11,396 nucleotides of DNA, taken from Methanosarcinales archaeon. Its GTDB lineage: Archaea; Halobacteriota; Syntropharchaeia; Alkanophagales; Methanospirareceae. The position numbers were made by a program, and so were the translations under genes. Location: contig JAODGF010000006.1 in the NCBI GenBank assembly GCA_025464645.1, positions 1-11,396 of the forward strand. The letters run 5' to 3'. Of this stretch, positions 1 to 7,211 are shown in pieces. The notes below the pieces were generated by a model that did no database searches, was not told the DNA's origin, and saw nothing but the letters and a program-made list of their open reading frames with translations. Position 1 is the first letter of the stretch, and each line of letters begins with the position of its first letter.

Positions 1-370
1 CATGCAAAAATGTAAGCTGAAAATGATTCACTCCCACTATGAGACCTAGCATAAATAGATTGTAAACTAAGGTCTTAGTGAAGGAAGAAAGGAGAGATTC
101 TTTTTCTTCGAATACCATAAGCGAGGGCAAGGGCAGCTCCTTCATAATGCCTTCTGGCAGGAAAAGAAAGCCGAAAGCGTAGGCAAGAGCTAGGAAGGTA
201 AAGAAAAACATGAAAGCATACCCTGTTCTTCCCCAAAGACTTTCGTGTGCTTTACCGTTCTCTGGCTGTATTTCCTTAGCATAAGCTCCTTTCTCAAAAT
301 GTCCAAGTATACTGTGGGATCGATGGCAATGCTTTCTCTTAGCTACTTCATTCTCCGTGAAAAGATACAT
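1..370 (-). CDS. Integral membrane protein, 3' end outside the window
   Basis: An open frame runs on the minus strand from ATG at 370 off the left edge, giving 123 residues. An in-frame stop at 404-406 limits the start, and ATG 370 is the only ATG before the conserved-looking part. The first ~45 residues are hydrophilic with a His/Lys-rich patch (KRKHCHRSH, 11-19). Two hydrophobic segments follow, about residues 50-71 (ending FLFLPEG) and 100-122, separated by a loop with charged EEKES. It starts 33 bp after the guaA stop on the same strand, so co-transcription is possible. The spacing of helices and the Pro-rich loop are loosely reminiscent of archaeal SpoIIM-like membrane proteins, but I do not recognise the family and too little is visible to assign a function. 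Confidence 0.6.
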   Translation of the reverse strand, partial: MYLFTENEVAKRKHCHRSHSILGHFEKGAYAKEIQPENGKAHESLWGRTGYAFMFFFTFLALAYAFGFLFLPEGIMKELPLPSLMVFEEKESLLSSFTKTLVYNLFMLGLIVGVNHFQLTFLH

Positions 371-403
371 AGTAGAGATTTTATCCTCTTCGCGTACATT
401 TTT

Positions 404-2050
404 TTAACACGGCTCTATCGTTGACGGCGGCTTGGAAGAAATCGCATAAGTTACCCAGGTCACGCCTTTAACTTCATTTGTTATTCGCTTGCTCATGCTC
501 TCCAGTACCTTGTAAGGGAGTTTCACGAAATCCGCAGTCATTGCCTCCTTGGATTCAACCACGCGTATCGTAACGATTCTGCCTAAGCTTCTCGCATCTC
601 CGAGTACGCCGGTGGCGACATCATCGCCCACCACGGCAAACGCCTGCCACACTTTATTATACCACCCGCTCTGCTTCAATTCCTCCTCTACAATCCAAGA
701 TGCTTCGCGACATATCCTCAGTTTATCTTCCGTGACTTCACCTATTACACGAGCTGCGAGACCGGGACCTGGAAAAGGATGCTGGTTCAATATTTGCGGA
801 GGCATATTAAGTTCTTTTGCCACTTCCCGCACTTCATCCTTGTACAAATTCTTGATTGGCTCTATCAACTTGAGCCCCAACTTCTCTGGCAGCGCACCCA
901 CATTATGATGCGATTTTATCCTCGATGCAACACTTCCACTTCTCGCACTCTCTATTCTATCAGGATATATGGTGCCCTGAGCGAGGAAATCCACGTTACC
1001 AAGCTTCTTCGCCTCCTCCTCAAAGATATTTATGAACACTTCGCCGATCATCCTCCTCTTCGCTTCTGCATCCTTAACGCCTCGTAATTCATTCAGAAAT
1101 CGCTCTTTCGCATCTACAAACAACATTTTCATCTTGAAATTGTTCTCAAACGTGTTTAAAACCTCCTCTTTTTCGCCTTTTCGCAGTAGTCCGTTGTCAA
1201 CAAAAATGCACGTGAGCCTATCACCTATGGCTTTATTGACGAGCAACGCAGTAGTTGAAGAGTCTATTCCTCCACTGAGCCCACATACTACCCTCCCATC
1301 ACTGCCAACTTCTCTCTTTATCTCTCCTATCGCGTCCCTAACAAAGGATTCAATCGTCCAGTTTCGTTCACAGCCGCATATCTTATATAAGAAATTCCAC
1401 AGGATTTTAGCTCCTTTTTCCGTATGGTGAACCTCTGGATGAAATTGAACGCCATAGATTCTGTCATTAATACGAAATGCCGCGACAGGTGTATTCCTCG
1501 TGTAGCCAAGTATATCAGCACCATCCAACCTTTCTATTACGTCTCCATGTGACATCCACACGTTTATTGTAGGGCTCTGCCCCACGACATCGCAAGCCCT
1601 GTAAGAGCTTATTCCGCTTTCACTTATCCCTTCAAACAGCTCAGAATCTTTAAACAACAGCTCTGTCCTTCCAAATTCGGCTTTCCTACCTTCTCCTACC
1701 ACTCCTCCTTCCACATACGCAATCAGCTGTGCACCGTAACAAATCCCAAGAATGGGTATATTTAAATCAAGTATCTCATAACTGCATTTCGGACTACTGG
1801 AGTCGTGGATGCTAAAAGGACTACCAGAGAGGATAATGCCTTTAATCTTACCTTCTCCTTCCTCTACCTCTATTCCTCTTTTAAGCTCTTCTATTGCAAT
1901 ATCATACGAGATAAGTTCCGTATAAACGCCTAAATCCCTACACCTTCTCACGATAAGATGGCTATATTGCCCACCGAAATCAAGCACCACTACTTTGTCT
2001 TTTCCTTTCTCTGCTCCTTCCATTATGCTATTTCTTTTTGGGTTTGGCAT
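404..2050 (-). CDS. guaA: GMP synthase (glutamine-hydrolysing), fused amidotransferase and synthetase
   Basis: Converts XMP, ATP and glutamine to GMP, the last step of guanine nucleotide synthesis in the cytoplasm. The N-terminal class I glutamine amidotransferase domain (about residues 18-225) shows DFGGQYSHLI at 24-33, the nucleophile elbow GICYGAQ with Cys104, and the other triad residues in FHPE (His204, Glu206). The ATP-pyrophosphatase domain follows with P-loop SGGIDSS at 259-265, then HPFPGPGLA. The dimerisation domain ends in SSKPPSTIEP. The 548 residues are slightly longer than the usual ~510-525, partly through an N-terminal tail of ~17 residues and an insertion around 140-162 before WMSHGD. 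Many archaea encode the two domains as separate genes; this one is fused, as in bacteria. No clear Shine-Dalgarno precedes ATG 2050; Met10 (at 2023) is an alternative start. Confidence 0.96.
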   Translation of the reverse strand: MPNPKRNSIMEGAEKGKDKVVVLDFGGQYSHLIVRRCRDLGVYTELISYDIAIEELKRGIEVEEGEGKIKGIILSGSPFSIHDSSSPKCSYEILDLNIPILGICYGAQLIAYVEGGVVGEGRKAEFGRTELLFKDSELFEGISESGISSYRACDVVGQSPTINVWMSHGDVIERLDGADILGYTRNTPVAAFRINDRIYGVQFHPEVHHTEKGAKILWNFLYKICGCERNWTIESFVRDAIGEIKREVGSDGRVVCGLSGGIDSSTTALLVNKAIGDRLTCIFVDNGLLRKGEKEEVLNTFENNFKMKMLFVDAKERFLNELRGVKDAEAKRRMIGEVFINIFEEEAKKLGNVDFLAQGTIYPDRIESARSGSVASRIKSHHNVGALPEKLGLKLIEPIKNLYKDEVREVAKELNMPPQILNQHPFPGPGLAARVIGEVTEDKLRICREASWIVEEELKQSGWYNKVWQAFAVVGDDVATGVLGDARSLGRIVTIRVVESKEAMTADFVKLPYKVLESMSKRITNEVKGVTWVTYAISSKPPSTIEPC

Positions 2051-2074
2051 TGCCGCGTGGAAACTTAAAATTAA

Positions 2075-2415
2075 TCAAATTCTATCTCCGAAAGTTAAGT
2101 TATGCCATTTATATTTTGTGTAGTGGGTATTGGTATCGTAGGTTGAGCAAGAAGGCGCCCACAAATACCCTGGACACCACTCCTTAAGATGTGGAATTCT
2201 ATCCCTTATTAGTTTGCTGCTTCTCCCCTTTAGCCGCTTCGCTATCCAGCTTACCGAATACTTCGGGGAATATTTGATGAACAAATGAACATGATCCACG
2301 TTCACCGCCATGTCTATAACCTCAATATCGAGCTCTTTGCAAGTTTCACGTATGGCTGTCATGTCTGAGATCGTGCCTTGTTACCCTTTCCCTCTTCGCC
2401 TCCACTTCGCCCATC
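2075..2415 (-). pseudogene. Decayed IS200/IS605-family TnpA (HUH Y1 transposase) fragment
   Basis: The open part (ATG 2362 to stop at 2075, 95 residues) contains DHVHLFIKYSP, the HUH metal-binding signature of IS200/IS605 single-strand transposases, then IAKRLKGRSSKLIRD and GYLWAPSC, all in family order. The N-terminal ~50 residues (the usual KYRR-type start) are absent from this frame. A neighbouring frame upstream, at about 2370-2415, reads GEVEAKRERV, which resembles the missing segment and suggests a frameshift. After LWAPSC the expected helix with the catalytic Tyr (consensus YIxxQ) cannot be recognised; the frame ends in unrelated TKYKWHNLTF. A transposase lacking both the N-terminus and the nucleophile should be inactive. 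No TnpB or subterminal hairpin is visible nearby. It lies between guaA and mfnF. Confidence 0.75.
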
Positions 2416-2557
2416 TCTCTTTAAGGTAACTGTTAGATACGTCAAATCACTATAAAAACTTTTCTGTTTCTTTTCATCTCGAAAATATTCGATATAATGA
2501 GTTATTCGCAAAACAAAGCAAAAAAGCACAAATTTCAAAATGGGACAATTAAGTTTG
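2416..2557. other. AT-rich intergenic stretch after mfnF
   Basis: This gap between the transposase remnant and the mfnF stop holds no convincing gene. It contains a weak 5-bp inverted repeat, TCGAA/TTCGA (2479-2483 and 2488-2492). It also has an A6 run at 2520-2525, which is T6 in the mfnF direction and could serve as an archaeal oligo-T terminator for mfnF. Some of it may be decayed insertion-sequence DNA from the TnpA remnant. Confidence 0.35.
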
Positions 2558-3589
2558 CTAAGAAAAGGTTCGTTCTAACAACCTTGACACGGCATAAGCA
2601 GGAAATGTCGCCGATATTTGCTTACCATAGAGAGAAGAAAGCGATAAGAACTCGAGATTCAGTAAATCCGCTGCTTCTTTCGCAATAAAGCCCCCTATCC
2701 CTGCGGATACCACCATTTTCAACTTATATTTTTGTTTCAGGCTCTTCATTGAATCAACCAACTCCGCTACCTGTACTCTCTTTACCTGCTCTGCAATACC
2801 GACAACGCTGTCCTCCCCTATCTCTTCGAGGTCGCAGCATACTACTCTTGCCAGTCTTCGCATCGCACTTATCCGGCTTTTTCCCTCCTTCTCTCGACCT
2901 ACAAAGGCATGACTGTCCGGGCTTTCACAGTGGTAATCGTCCCTATTCAAATATCCGAGGACGCGGTAAGCATCAGCAGTAATTGCAAAAAGTTCTGCGG
3001 AAGTCTTGCATTCCTCTCCTGTTTCCCCTATCTCGACTTTTTTCAGCAGCGTGGCGAGGTTAGTTCTTAAGACGCCTGAATAGATTAATTCGCCTGATTT
3101 TAGTCTTTCGAGGTCTGTTCTCTTCGCCTTTATTTCTCCTCCCACAATTGGAATTACATCGGTTGTGGTACTGCCGATGTCGGTGAATATCACATCCCTG
3201 TATTGCTCAGATAAGAGCTTCGCCGAGGCAAGCCAGTTTGTAGATGCGAATGACAGTGGGTCCCTATCTACTTCTGGACCATCTCTGAAAGCGCACTCGT
3301 TGTCGAAGAAATTAACATTTTCGAATACACTGGACAGAGCCTTTTTTATGTATAACACACCCTCTCTTTTCGTCTCAAAGCAATCACACAGCTCTCCTGT
3401 CATCACCACTCCTACTGCTTCTAACCCTCCCCCTTCTTCTGTCTCGAACTTCTGTTTCACCTCTGATAGCACATTGTATAGAATGGCATTATTCTTCCAC
3501 AAAGGTGCATAAATCGTATCTGCAAAGCCATCTACACCAGATGTTGCTACTTTTGTATTCGCACCCCCGACATCTATGCCTACGAACAT
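2558..3589 (-). CDS. mfnF: MfnF-type methanofuran biosynthesis protein (H4MPT-linked C1 pathway, hydantoinase/oxoprolinase-like)
   Basis: The 343-residue protein has an ASKHA/hydantoinase A-like layout. GIDVGGANTK at 4-13 is the first phosphate-binding loop, TDIGSTTTD at 136-144 the second, and VSAGIGGFIAKEAA at 294-307 the adenosine-type motif. This is the signature of the family first described as a probable H4MPT-linked C1-transfer protein. Its Methanocaldococcus member MfnF condenses the aminomethylfuran diphosphate with glutamyl-tyramine to build the methanofuran core. Methanofuran carries the formyl group in methanogenesis and its reversal, so the gene fits an archaeon with that pathway. 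Length matches the family. ATG 3589 is chosen because the motif starts at residue 4; no Shine-Dalgarno is visible. It diverges from grpE. The exact substrate here rests on family membership only. Confidence 0.85.
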   Translation of the reverse strand: MFVGIDVGGANTKVATSGVDGFADTIYAPLWKNNAILYNVLSEVKQKFETEEGGGLEAVGVVMTGELCDCFETKREGVLYIKKALSSVFENVNFFDNECAFRDGPEVDRDPLSFASTNWLASAKLLSEQYRDVIFTDIGSTTTDVIPIVGGEIKAKRTDLERLKSGELIYSGVLRTNLATLLKKVEIGETGEECKTSAELFAITADAYRVLGYLNRDDYHCESPDSHAFVGREKEGKSRISAMRRLARVVCCDLEEIGEDSVVGIAEQVKRVQVAELVDSMKSLKQKYKLKMVVSAGIGGFIAKEAADLLNLEFLSLSSLYGKQISATFPAYAVSRLLERTFS

Positions 3590-3645
3590 ACACTTTTTCT
3601 TTTTATGTTTCTTTGATCAAAATTTCTTTGTGAAAGAAAGTTTGT
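3590..3645. promoter_or_regulatory. Divergent mfnF/grpE promoter region with repeat structure
   Basis: The 56-bp spacer must hold promoters for both genes. It contains a perfect 7-bp inverted repeat TTTCTTT-GTG-AAAGAAA at 3623-3639, ending 6 bp before the grpE start. The left arm recurs as a direct repeat TTTCTTTG at 3608-3615 and 3623-3630, 15 bp apart, with a TGATCA palindrome between (3614-3619). A TTTTTATG element near 3600-3607 could be a weak TATA box for grpE. The repeat is a plausible operator for stress control of grpE, but this is inference from position and symmetry alone. Confidence 0.4.
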
Positions 3646-4392
3646 ATGAATAACGATAGTAGCAGCAGAATAAAAGACTTTAAGGAAGTAGTAGCGCGAT
3701 TATTAGACGAAGTCAGCGTTTGTAGCAAGGAAGTAGACGTAGAAATAGACAAACTAAGAGGCATGAAGGGCGAATTTAGCGGAATAGTGAAGGAGCTGGA
3801 GAGAATAAAAAAGACGTTAGATGAAAAGAAGGGAGAAGAGCTAAGCGATGAGGAGCTGGAGGAGATAGGAGATACGGTGAATATTCTAAAAGAGGAGTTG
3901 GAAGCTAAGAAAAGGGAAACAGAGGAGATATTAAAGGGGAAGGGCGAAGCCGAGAAATATCTGACGGAGTTAAAATACTTAAAAGCAGAGTTCGAGAACT
4001 ATAAGCGGAGAGCGGAAAAAGATAAACGTGAATTTGCAGATTATCTCCTCGAAGGCTTTATAATGAATTTATTACCAATTATGGATAATTTAGAAGTTGC
4101 AATAGGGCATGCAAAAGAGAATGAGTACTCGGAAGGGTTGGTAAAAGGCGTGGAAATGACCGTGAAGCAGTTCAAAGAGGTTTTGGAAAACGAGGGGCTC
4201 GAGGAGATAAAAGCAGAAGGTGAGCTATTCGATCCTTTTAGACATGAAGTTGTTTCCCAGGAGGTAAACGAAAATCATCCTGAGAACACGGTTATAGAGG
4301 TGATTAGAAAAGGTTATGTCTTTCGTGAGAAGGTTATGAGACCTGCGGGGGTGAAGATAGCGATAAAGGGAAATAGAGAGTTAATAAAGTGA
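3646..4392 (+). CDS. grpE: GrpE nucleotide-exchange factor of DnaK, with long N-terminal coiled coil
   Basis: GrpE opens the DnaK nucleotide cleft to release ADP in the Hsp70 cycle. The family core is clear: a long helix with LKYLKAEFENYKRRAEKD (109-126), then LLPIMDNLEVAI (142-153), and the C-terminal beta domain with FDPFRHEVV (195-203) and VMRPAGVKIA (230-239). At 248 residues it is longer than the usual ~180-200. The excess is a charged N-terminal region (about 8-105) predicted to be largely coiled coil. The usual DnaK/DnaJ partners are not adjacent; the gene is followed after 4 bp by a transposase remnant, so downstream genes may have been displaced. No strong ribosome-binding site precedes ATG 3646. 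GrpE and DnaK occur in only some archaea and are generally considered acquired from bacteria. Confidence 0.94.
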   Translation: MNNDSSSRIKDFKEVVARLLDEVSVCSKEVDVEIDKLRGMKGEFSGIVKELERIKKTLDEKKGEELSDEELEEIGDTVNILKEELEAKKRETEEILKGKGEAEKYLTELKYLKAEFENYKRRAEKDKREFADYLLEGFIMNLLPIMDNLEVAIGHAKENEYSEGLVKGVEMTVKQFKEVLENEGLEEIKAEGELFDPFRHEVVSQEVNENHPENTVIEVIRKGYVFREKVMRPAGVKIAIKGNRELIK

Positions 4393-4396
4393 AGGG

Positions 4397-4912
4397 GTGT
4401 GGACGTCATTAAATCTGCCAATTCAGCCCCCGGATATTAGTGAACTCATACCGGTAGATCACATCTGCTACTTGGTTATTGCAATCGTGAATAGCATAGA
4501 TGTTAGTAAAATAGAGGAGAAATACAGGTTCAAACCAAGCAATCCGGCATATCCCCGGAAGATGCTGCTCAGACTGCAGGTACAGGCGGCAATCGAAGGG
4601 AGATAATAAATAGAGCGCGGAATAGCGATAGATGAAGAAGAGGGCGAGCTCTACGGAGATAAGCGGGGTGACGAGCTTCCACCTGAGCTCAATACGCAGC
4701 AAAAGATTCGTGAAAAGCTAAAAGAGATTGAAGCAGCCTCAGGCAGGAGATCGAAGAGTGTCGCAAAGAAGGTTACGGACATAGCGCTGAGTGAATCGAA
4801 TTGTCATACAACCCGCAAATCACCGTAGATCACGACTCGGGGATAATCGTCGCCAATAGCGTTACACAGGATTGCACTGACCACGCACAGTTAGAGCCAC
4901 AGGTGAGAAGTA
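4397..4912 (+). pseudogene. Decayed IS1182-like transposase remnant
   Basis: Three pieces of one transposase can be read. Frame 2 from GTG 4397 gives LNLPIQPPDISELIPVDH and later NPAYPRKMLLRL, the N-terminal InsH/DUF772 domain of IS1182-type transposases. It ends at tandem stops TAA TAA (4604-4609). The same frame then resumes with IERGIAIDEEEGELYGDKRG and ELPPELNTQQKIREKLKEI up to a stop near 4830. After a frameshift at about 4790, frame 1 reads IELSYNPQITVDHDSGIIVA and TQDCTDHAQLEPQV (4795 to ~4906), the start of the DDE catalytic domain. Roughly 100 or more residues are missing between pieces 1 and 2, a shorter stretch between 2 and 3, and the rest of the catalytic domain at the end. The element is dead. 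It begins 5 bp after grpE and overlaps the 3' end of the carboxypeptidase gene on the other strand. Confidence 0.85.
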
Positions 4913-6437
4913 CAATTGGGATTTCAATTTTATGAATATGGATTATCTCAGCAGTTGAGTTCGCTACTCCTTCGTTATTGGTTACTGTTAGTTTCACGGT
5001 GTAGTCCTTTGCAGAAGAGTAAGAATGCGTTACAATTTCTCCTTCTGCTATTTCGCCGTCTCCAAAGTCCCATTCATAGTTCTCGATGGTTCCATCAGGG
5101 TCGGTTGAATTTGATGCGTTAAAGGTGATTGTTTGGTTTACAACTGGATTTAATGGCGAATACGAGAATGACGCAATTGGATGCGATTTTATATCCAACC
5201 GTTGGGGCGACTCTATAAGATACAAGGCTGCTGGTTTGTTCTCTTCCCAGGTAGGTATTATTTGGCTTGGAGGCAGCACAAAGCCACCTTCTGCAATGGC
5301 TTTCGGTCGTAATTCAATAGTGAATGCAGCAATATTATGAACTCCATACAGCCAATCGCCGGAATCGCCACTTGTTATGTAAAGATCAGAGCCTTGTTCA
5401 GGCGTGTAGTCTTTTCCATGTACTTTTTTAATCTCAATTGCCATGTCCTCAGCCATTTTACTCAGTTGCGCTTTATGCGGTGGAGCATCTTTAGTATAAC
5501 CCCATGGATAGAGTATTAACTGCGAATAACTATGATAACTTATAGAAGAGGAGAAATTATGCGTTGTGACTAAATAACGTATTGCTTGCGTTTCAGGCTC
5601 AGAAAACGGTGCAGTCCCCCGGTAAGTAATACTTGAGGAGTTACCACTCGAACCCGGCAGACCCCATTTATACCCGAAATTCCTGTTCAGGTCCACGCCA
5701 AAAGAGCCATCGTCATTGTCCCTCCTATTTTTCCTCCATAACCGGTCACATGTTCGGCTATATTCAAGACCGTCTGGATTTACCAATGGTACAATCCATA
5801 TCTCTCTGCGGTCTATCAACTGCTTAACTTTCTGATCGGTATAATAATGTTCTACAAGATATTTAGCAAGATAGAAGGGGACTTCAACGGAAATCCATTC
5901 ACGTGCATGCGTCCCACCCATAAACAATACGTCAGGTTCATCTTCTTCTTCGGTTGTTACATTGTCACTGATTTTTATCGCCAGAATATCCCTATCGGCA
6001 ATTCCATGCGTTTTCTCCCAGCTATCCCCAATATCATATACTTTTGCAATATTGGTGTAATTATTCTCAAGATTTTGAAGCTCGGCTTTCAAACTACTAT
6101 AAGAATGATATGACACACCGGAAGTTGCTTGAACGGGTTCAAAACAGGATTCCAGAAACTCTCTTTCGCTGTTGTATAAAATCGCCACCACAAATCCTTT
6201 TTCTTTTAGTTCCAATATCTGTTTATCATAAACCATTGCAATTATGTACCCTTGATTTACTTCCCATATATCTAAATCCAAATTCGATAATGCGTCCCTA
6301 TCGTCTTGGTTTTCAATATAAACCTTGACAATTCTTTTATCGCCTGATTGCCCATTGAAGTCCCCGATTGCAATTGATATAAGTAGCGTGTTTGCTATCA
6401 GCAGTCCAATTATTGCAATTATTATGATTTTTCTCAT
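4830..6437 (-). CDS. Secreted M14 zinc carboxypeptidase with C-terminal PKD domain; altered C-terminus
   Basis: The 535-residue product starts with a signal peptide or anchor (MRKIIIIAIIGLLIANTLLI). A propeptide-like region follows (to about 105), then an M14 peptidase domain (about 110-410). Zinc ligands are His177 and Glu180 in GGTHAREW and His302 in ISYHSY; the catalytic Glu375 lies in FTIELRP. NPDGLEYS (220-227) and DLNRNFGYKWG (249-259) are also typical of M14. A PKD domain spans about 418-503 (WDFGDG at 456-461). It should act outside the cell, trimming C-terminal residues from peptides, with PKD aiding surface binding. The frame from about residue 511 on is the antisense of the IS1182-like remnant, so the native end (perhaps a membrane anchor beginning IEIPIVLL) was probably lost. 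A good Shine-Dalgarno GAGGTGAT lies 8 nt before ATG 6437. It follows ccmB after 63 bp. Confidence 0.92.
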   Translation of the reverse strand: MRKIIIIAIIGLLIANTLLISIAIGDFNGQSGDKRIVKVYIENQDDRDALSNLDLDIWEVNQGYIIAMVYDKQILELKEKGFVVAILYNSEREFLESCFEPVQATSGVSYHSYSSLKAELQNLENNYTNIAKVYDIGDSWEKTHGIADRDILAIKISDNVTTEEEDEPDVLFMGGTHAREWISVEVPFYLAKYLVEHYYTDQKVKQLIDRREIWIVPLVNPDGLEYSRTCDRLWRKNRRDNDDGSFGVDLNRNFGYKWGLPGSSGNSSSITYRGTAPFSEPETQAIRYLVTTHNFSSSISYHSYSQLILYPWGYTKDAPPHKAQLSKMAEDMAIEIKKVHGKDYTPEQGSDLYITSGDSGDWLYGVHNIAAFTIELRPKAIAEGGFVLPPSQIIPTWEENKPAALYLIESPQRLDIKSHPIASFSYSPLNPVVNQTITFNASNSTDPDGTIENYEWDFGDGEIAEGEIVTHSYSSAKDYTVKLTVTNNEGVANSTAEIIHIHKIEIPIVLLTCGSNCAWSVQSCVTLLATIIPES

Positions 6438-6500
6438 TGTTATATCACCTCATTTTGTGTTATAAAGAGCCATTTGAATTAGAATAATTGTATAGTTGTT
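6438..6500 (-). promoter_or_regulatory. Possible promoter and ribosome-binding site of the M14 carboxypeptidase gene
   Basis: In the minus-strand sense the spacer holds GAGGTGAT (about 6452-6445), close to the consensus anti-16S pairing, a short distance before the ATG. A CTATACAATT element near 6486-6495 could act as a TATA box, giving a ~27-nt leader that contains the Shine-Dalgarno. A second A/T element (TTTATAAC, 6459-6466) would give a leaderless message and is less consistent with the strong ribosome-binding site. The gene may therefore have its own promoter despite following ccmAB. Confidence 0.4.
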
Positions 6501-7196
6501 TTATTCTTCAAGCACGAACTCGAAAGTAAGAACCATTATCGCCGTTATGAGAAGAATAAAGGCAGTTAACAGCCTTAATTCCGGTACTACTTCTGTTATG
6601 CCTGAACCTCCGATGATTTCCTTTGTCGCCATGACCGATGGTAAAAGCACCGGCATACAAATAGGAATAAGGAGGAAAGAAAGCAGTAAGGTTTTACCCT
6701 CTGAGAACATCACAAGCCCGGAAACAAAAGAACCCCCAAACGAGAGACCTACTGCGCCCAAGAGGCATACAAGCAAGAGAGCGGGAAATCTTCCGCTCAA
6801 ATCGAGGTTTAAAAAGATGATGGAAAAAGGAATTAATATACATTCCACGAAAAAAAGGAGCACTATTCCATAAATGATTTTCCCGAACAGGATTGCCAAT
6901 GGTGAGCAAGGCAGGGTTTTCAAACCGCCGAGCGTTCCACGGTCTGCTTCTCGCGTAAAAGAAGTGGTAAATGCGAGGATACTGGCAAAGAAAAGAATAA
7001 TCCAGAGCGCCGCCCCTGCCACTTCTGGTTCTACCACACCGCCGCCACCCCACGCAAAGCTGCAAATCAGAATGGAACCTACCGAGAAGGTAAGTATTGA
7101 GAGAACCTCATAAGACCGCCGGAACTCAGTCCGCAGGTCTTTCTCCGCTATCCTCAAAGATGCTCTTTGAAAATCCCCAATCCCTGTGTTTTTCAT
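6501..7196 (-). CDS. ccmB: Haem exporter membrane subunit CcmB
   Basis: CcmB is the membrane partner of the ATPase CcmA in cytochrome c maturation (System I). The CcmAB complex powers release of the haem-loaded chaperone CcmE from CcmC. The 231 residues match the family (about 220) and show about six hydrophobic segments: roughly 33-50, 60-78, 103-130, 138-160, 168-188 and 207-226. Family motifs are visible: KDLRTEFRRSYEVLSILTFS (19-38), READRGTLGGLKTLPCSP (82-99) on the cytoplasmic loop, and the Pro-rich LLIPICMPVLLPS (175-187). Shine-Dalgarno GGGAGG sits 5 nt before ATG 7196, within the 15-bp gap after ccmA, so the two are co-translated in one operon. Confidence 0.92.
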   Translation of the reverse strand: MKNTGIGDFQRASLRIAEKDLRTEFRRSYEVLSILTFSVGSILICSFAWGGGGVVEPEVAGAALWIILFFASILAFTTSFTREADRGTLGGLKTLPCSPLAILFGKIIYGIVLLFFVECILIPFSIIFLNLDLSGRFPALLLVCLLGAVGLSFGGSFVSGLVMFSEGKTLLLSFLLIPICMPVLLPSVMATKEIIGGSGITEVVPELRLLTAFILLITAIMVLTFEFVLEE

Positions 7197-7211
7197 TGTT
7201 GCCTCCCTATC

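Noticed and set aside
549..1430. Several plus-strand open frames of 100-130 codons opposite guaA
   Set aside because: They are antisense to a clear, full-length GMP synthase, are Ser/Pro/Leu-rich without domain features, and overlap one another in different frames.
2479..2492. TCGAA/TTCGA inverted repeat as an insertion-sequence hairpin or terminator
   Set aside because: The stem has only 5 bp, is AT-rich and has no T tract at the proper place, so chance is a sufficient explanation.
2497..2688. Lys-rich 63-codon plus-strand frame at the 3' end of mfnF
   Set aside because: More than half overlaps the conserved mfnF 3' end in antisense, there is no ribosome-binding site and the composition follows the AT-rich gap.
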